39,337 nt of DNA from JBQTHP01 sp052389755 (GTDB lineage: Bacteria; Pseudomonadota; Gammaproteobacteria; Steroidobacterales; Steroidobacteraceae): NCBI GenBank assembly GCA_052389755.1, contig JBQTHP010000177.1, forward strand, positions 1 through 39,337, in the 5' to 3' direction. The first letter of the stretch is position 1, and the number at the start of each line of letters is the position of its first letter. Below the pieces are notes generated by a model. That model was not told the DNA's origin. It ran no database searches and worked only from the letters and a program-made list of their open reading frames with translations. Below, piece by piece: positions 34,524 through 39,337 of this stretch. The position numbers and the translations under genes were made by a program.

Positions 34524-35444
34524 ATGAATTTGATCTGGTTTTCGAAGCGCGAGGGACGCGCCCGGCAGTTCGACCTGGGGCATCCGGCCACGCTCGGAGT
34601 GATCGCCGCACTCGTGCTCGGAATACTCGGCACGGCCTTCGCCCTCGGGATGCAACTCGGCCAGCGAAGCGGCGGAAGCCTCGCGCGCGGCGAGAGCGAG
34701 CACTGGTCGACCGTCGTCTCCGAACAGAAAACCCAGATTTCCGACCTTCGCACCGAGCTGCAGGAGCGCGTCGACGCCATGGCCATGCGGCTCGGCCAGA
34801 TGAATGCCCACGTGATCCGGCTCGACGCCCTGGGCAGGCGTCTGACGGAGATGGCGAACATCGATCACCGCGAGTTTGATTTCGAGAGTAGCCCGCCCGC
34901 GGGCGGCCCGGAAGTCGAGAGCGGCGGAGTGGGCGCGCAGATACCCGACCTTTCGGCGATGCTCGATGAGCTCGAGAACAAGGTCGAGCTGCGGGATGCG
35001 CAGCTGGCCGCCCTGGAAAGCGTCATTCTGGCGCGCGAGCTTTCGGAACAGATTCTTCCCGACGGCCGGCCCGTGCGAGCCGGATTCATTTCATCCTATT
35101 TCGGCGACCGTCAGGATCCCTTCACGGGACACCAGGCGTTCCACAAGGGACTCGATTTCGCGAGCAAGGCCGGGTCGGACGTGGTCGCGGTCGCTGCCGG
35201 TGTCGTCACCTTCGCAGGTCAGCGCGCGGGCTACGGTTCGCTCGTCGAGGTCAGTCACGGTAACGGCTACGTCACGCGCTACGGCCACAATCAGAAGACG
35301 CTCGTTCAGGTCGGACAGACCGTCACGCGCGGCGAAGCGCTCGCCCTGATGGGATCGACGGGTCGCTCGACCGGCCCGCACGTCCACTTCGAAGTGCTGC
35401 GCAACGGCCGCCAGGTCAATCCGCTCTCCTTCATCGGCCGCTGA
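34524..35444 (+). CDS. Membrane-anchored LytM/M23 family metallopeptidase
   Basis: A predicted peptidoglycan endopeptidase of 306 aa. A cytoplasmic N-terminus is followed by one transmembrane helix (about residues 27-47), a periplasmic coiled-coil stretch (about 58-115 and 140-165), and a C-terminal M23 domain (about 185-306). The catalytic site is complete: H207 and D211 (HKGLD), H286 and H288 (HVHFE), so it should be an active zinc hydrolase rather than a degenerate EnvC/NlpD-type activator. The ATG at 34524 has GGAG 8 bases upstream. A c-di-GMP riboswitch precedes it and secA follows; a homologous M23 gene occupies the same place in Pseudomonas. Confidence 0.93.
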   Translation: MNLIWFSKREGRARQFDLGHPATLGVIAALVLGILGTAFALGMQLGQRSGGSLARGESEHWSTVVSEQKTQISDLRTELQERVDAMAMRLGQMNAHVIRLDALGRRLTEMANIDHREFDFESSPPAGGPEVESGGVGAQIPDLSAMLDELENKVELRDAQLAALESVILARELSEQILPDGRPVRAGFISSYFGDRQDPFTGHQAFHKGLDFASKAGSDVVAVAAGVVTFAGQRAGYGSLVEVSHGNGYVTRYGHNQKTLVQVGQTVTRGEALALMGSTGRSTGPHVHFEVLRNGRQVNPLSFIGR

Positions 35445-35545
35445 CTTCCGCTTCCGCCGCCGGCGACGCGAGATGCTTGTTTTCTCGCGCGCGAATCCCT
35501 AGATCATCGGTCCGAACCCGTTACGCCGGCCGCAGTCTATTCGCG

Positions 35546-35551
35546 TACAAT
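35546..35551 (+). promoter_or_regulatory. Candidate -10 box for secA
   Basis: TACAAT followed by a GC-rich discriminator (ACGCCGCCC), 75 bases before the secA start. The context is almost the same as the petA -10 region at 7087. No good -35 at 17 bases; TTACGC lies at 19. Confidence 0.45.
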
Positions 35552-35561
35552 ACGCCGCCCT

Positions 35562-35608
35562 GCGAGTCCCTCCGGCCATCCAAGTGCTTGTAGTGACTCG
35601 CTTTTTTT
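35562..35608 (+). terminator. Hairpin with seven-T run in the secA leader
   Basis: GCGAGTC (35562-35568) pairs perfectly with GACTCGC (35595-35601), followed at once by seven T. The 26-base loop contains a small CAAG/CTTG stem. It could terminate transcripts from the M23 gene, or, because a -10-like box lies just upstream, attenuate a secA-specific transcript. Confidence 0.6.
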
Positions 35609-35626
35609 GATCCCGGAATCCTGAAG

Positions 35627-38446
<2,820 letters not shown>

Positions 38447-38451
38447 ACCCC

Positions 38452-38511
38452 CCCTCACCCCTGCCCATCTCCCCCGCAAGCGGGGGAGAGGGTGGCGAAG
38501 CCGGGTGAGGG
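38452..38511. repeat. REP-like nested palindrome
   Basis: An outer perfect pair CCCTCACCC (38452-38460) / GGGTGAGGG (38503-38511) encloses an inner perfect pair TCTCCCCCGC / GCGGGGGAGA (38468-38489). This form, CCCTCACCC with a C/G-rich inner hairpin containing GCAAGC, is typical of dispersed intergenic REP-type elements in GC-rich proteobacteria. It fills the gap between secA and mutT. Confidence 0.8.
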
Positions 38512-38912
38512 TGTTGATCCGCGTCGTCGCGGCGGCGCTGTACGACGCGCAAGGACGCGTGCTCATCGCCGAGCGGCCGGCCGGCAAGCACATGGCGGGG
38601 CGCTGGGAGTTTCCCGGCGGAAAGATCGGTGTTCGCGAGAGCGAGCGCGAAGCCCTCGATCGCGAGCTCTCCGAAGAGATCGGCGTACGCGTGCTCGCGG
38701 CACGCCCGCTCATGCGCCTCACGCACGACTACCGCGATCGCCGGGTCGAGCTCTCGTTGTGGATCGTCGAGCGCTATTCGGGTGAGGTCGGAAGTCTCGA
38801 TGGCCAGCGTCTGCGTTGGGTGTCGCCGGCGGCGCTCGACGCCGAGGACATTCTGGAAGCCGACCGACCGTTCATCGAAGCTCTGCAGCGCCTGTCCCCG
38901 CCGCCGACGTAG
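38505..38912 (+). CDS. mutT: 8-oxo-dGTP diphosphatase (Nudix, MutT)
   Basis: Cleans oxidised dGTP from the nucleotide pool. The full Nudix box GX5EX7REUXEEXGU is present as GKIGVRESEREALDRELSEEIGV (about residues 41-63), preceded by the MutT-typical GKHMAGRWEFPGG. It is 135 aa, close to E. coli MutT (129). The secA-mutT order is also the E. coli order. No ATG is available: GTG at 38505, GTG at 38511 or TTG at 38514 are the candidates, all inside or abutting the right arm of the REP-like palindrome. No well-spaced ribosome-binding site is evident, so translation could depend on the repeat structure. Confidence 0.93.
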   Translation: MRVLIRVVAAALYDAQGRVLIAERPAGKHMAGRWEFPGGKIGVRESEREALDRELSEEIGVRVLAARPLMRLTHDYRDRRVELSLWIVERYSGEVGSLDGQRLRWVSPAALDAEDILEADRPFIEALQRLSPPPT

Positions 38913-38931
38913 GCGACGAAAGCGCGGCATG

Positions 38932-38937
38932 TACAAT
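38932..38937 (+). promoter_or_regulatory. Candidate -10 box for the last gene
   Basis: TACAAT lies 41 bases upstream of the ATG at 38979, just after the mutT stop. No -35 box is obvious. Confidence 0.35.
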
Positions 38938-38978
38938 GCCATCCGTCGATACACCCGCAATTTCAGCACTGGACTCGC

Positions 38979-39337
38979 ATGGCTTCCGCACCCGACCTCC
39001 CGGATATCTCCCTGGACGCCGCCGGCCTGTATCGGGAGGAAGTCTTCAGCGACCGCAAGGCCGGAACGATTCGGCTCATGACGCCCGTCAACAGCGACGG
39101 CGCGACCGATGCGTCGCGCCCGGTGCTGTTTTCCGGTCAGACCCAGCTGCTCACGCCGGCGGGCGTGCTGCCGCTCGTGTTCGAGATCGAGGCGAAGACG
39201 CTCGATGAGGCGATCAGGAAATTTCCCGCGGCGGTGAAGGTCGCGCTCAATGACGCGATCGAGGAAGCCCGCGAAATGCGTCGCGAGGCGGCTTCGCGCA
39301 TCGTCGTGCCGGATGTGGGAGCGGGTCCGATCGGCCC
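38979..39337 (+). CDS. Conserved hypothetical protein (partial, runs off the window)
   Basis: The frame stays open for 119 codons to the window edge. It begins MASAPDLPDISLDAAGLYREEV and continues with TIRLMTPVNSDGATDASRPVLFSGQTQLLTPAGVLPLVFEIEA and a charged helix (EEAREMRREAASRIVVPD). I recognise this as a small cytoplasmic protein family that recurs in gammaproteobacteria, with similar GTIR-LTPV-DG-D and F-GQTQL-TPAG-LPL-FEI blocks, but know of no assigned function. There is no signal peptide, membrane helix or obvious catalytic motif. Expected full length is only slightly longer (about 130 aa). Confidence 0.8.
   Translation, partial: MASAPDLPDISLDAAGLYREEVFSDRKAGTIRLMTPVNSDGATDASRPVLFSGQTQLLTPAGVLPLVFEIEAKTLDEAIRKFPAAVKVALNDAIEEAREMRREAASRIVVPDVGAGPIG

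Overview
The window is a GC-rich chromosomal segment of a gammaproteobacterium. Gene content and order resemble the Pseudomonas/Xanthomonadales-type arrangement: ibaG-murA, a DegS/AlgW-type protease, petABC-sspA-sspB, yraN-lpoA / rsmI-rnpB, the complete dcw (division and cell wall) cluster from mraZ to lpxC, then dciA, an M23 peptidase, secA and mutT. LpxC and a Kdo-pathway isomerase imply an LPS outer membrane, and the DNPR motif in MurE implies meso-diaminopimelate peptidoglycan. DciA points to a lineage that uses the ancestral helicase loader instead of DnaC. I would place it in a high-GC gammaproteobacterial group (Steroidobacter/Nevskia-like is a guess); sequence alone does not fix the genus.

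Layout. Bases 1-~140 are poly-C low-complexity sequence that looks like a degraded contig end. kdsD (minus) is divergent from ibaG-murA (plus). gnd and zwf follow murA, convergent with pgl, which lies behind a DegS/AlgW-like protease gene on the minus strand. petABC, sspA and sspB run on the plus strand. A long inverted repeat separates sspB from the convergent yraN-lpoA pair. rsmI starts divergently from lpoA and is followed by rnpB with a clear sigma-70 promoter. From 14949 a strong promoter and three phased MraZ boxes open the dcw cluster: mraZ, rsmH, ftsL, ftsI, murE, murF, mraY, murD, ftsW, murG, murC, murB, ddl, ftsQ, ftsA, ftsZ, lpxC. Nearly every junction is a 1-8 base stop/start overlap. 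A second inverted repeat separates lpxC from the convergent dciA.

The most interesting element is a class I cyclic-di-GMP riboswitch (GEMM-I) at about 34329-34410, with its own promoter, in the leader of a membrane-anchored LytM/M23 peptidase gene just before secA. It suggests that the second messenger for the motile/sessile switch controls a cell-wall hydrolase at the end of the dcw region, possibly with read-through into secA. secA has its own -10-like element followed at once by a hairpin and a seven-T run. A REP-like palindrome lies between secA and mutT and supplies the candidate mutT start codons. The window ends inside an uncharacterised conserved gene.

Together the genes cover peptidoglycan precursor synthesis (MurA-F, Ddl, MraY, MurG), septal synthesis and division (FtsL/I/Q/W/A/Z, LpoA), outer-membrane lipid A/Kdo synthesis (LpxC, KdsD), NADPH supply (Zwf, Pgl, Gnd), respiration (cytochrome bc1), envelope stress and proteolysis (DegS-like, SspB), RNA processing and rRNA modification (RNase P, RsmH, RsmI) and secretion (SecA).
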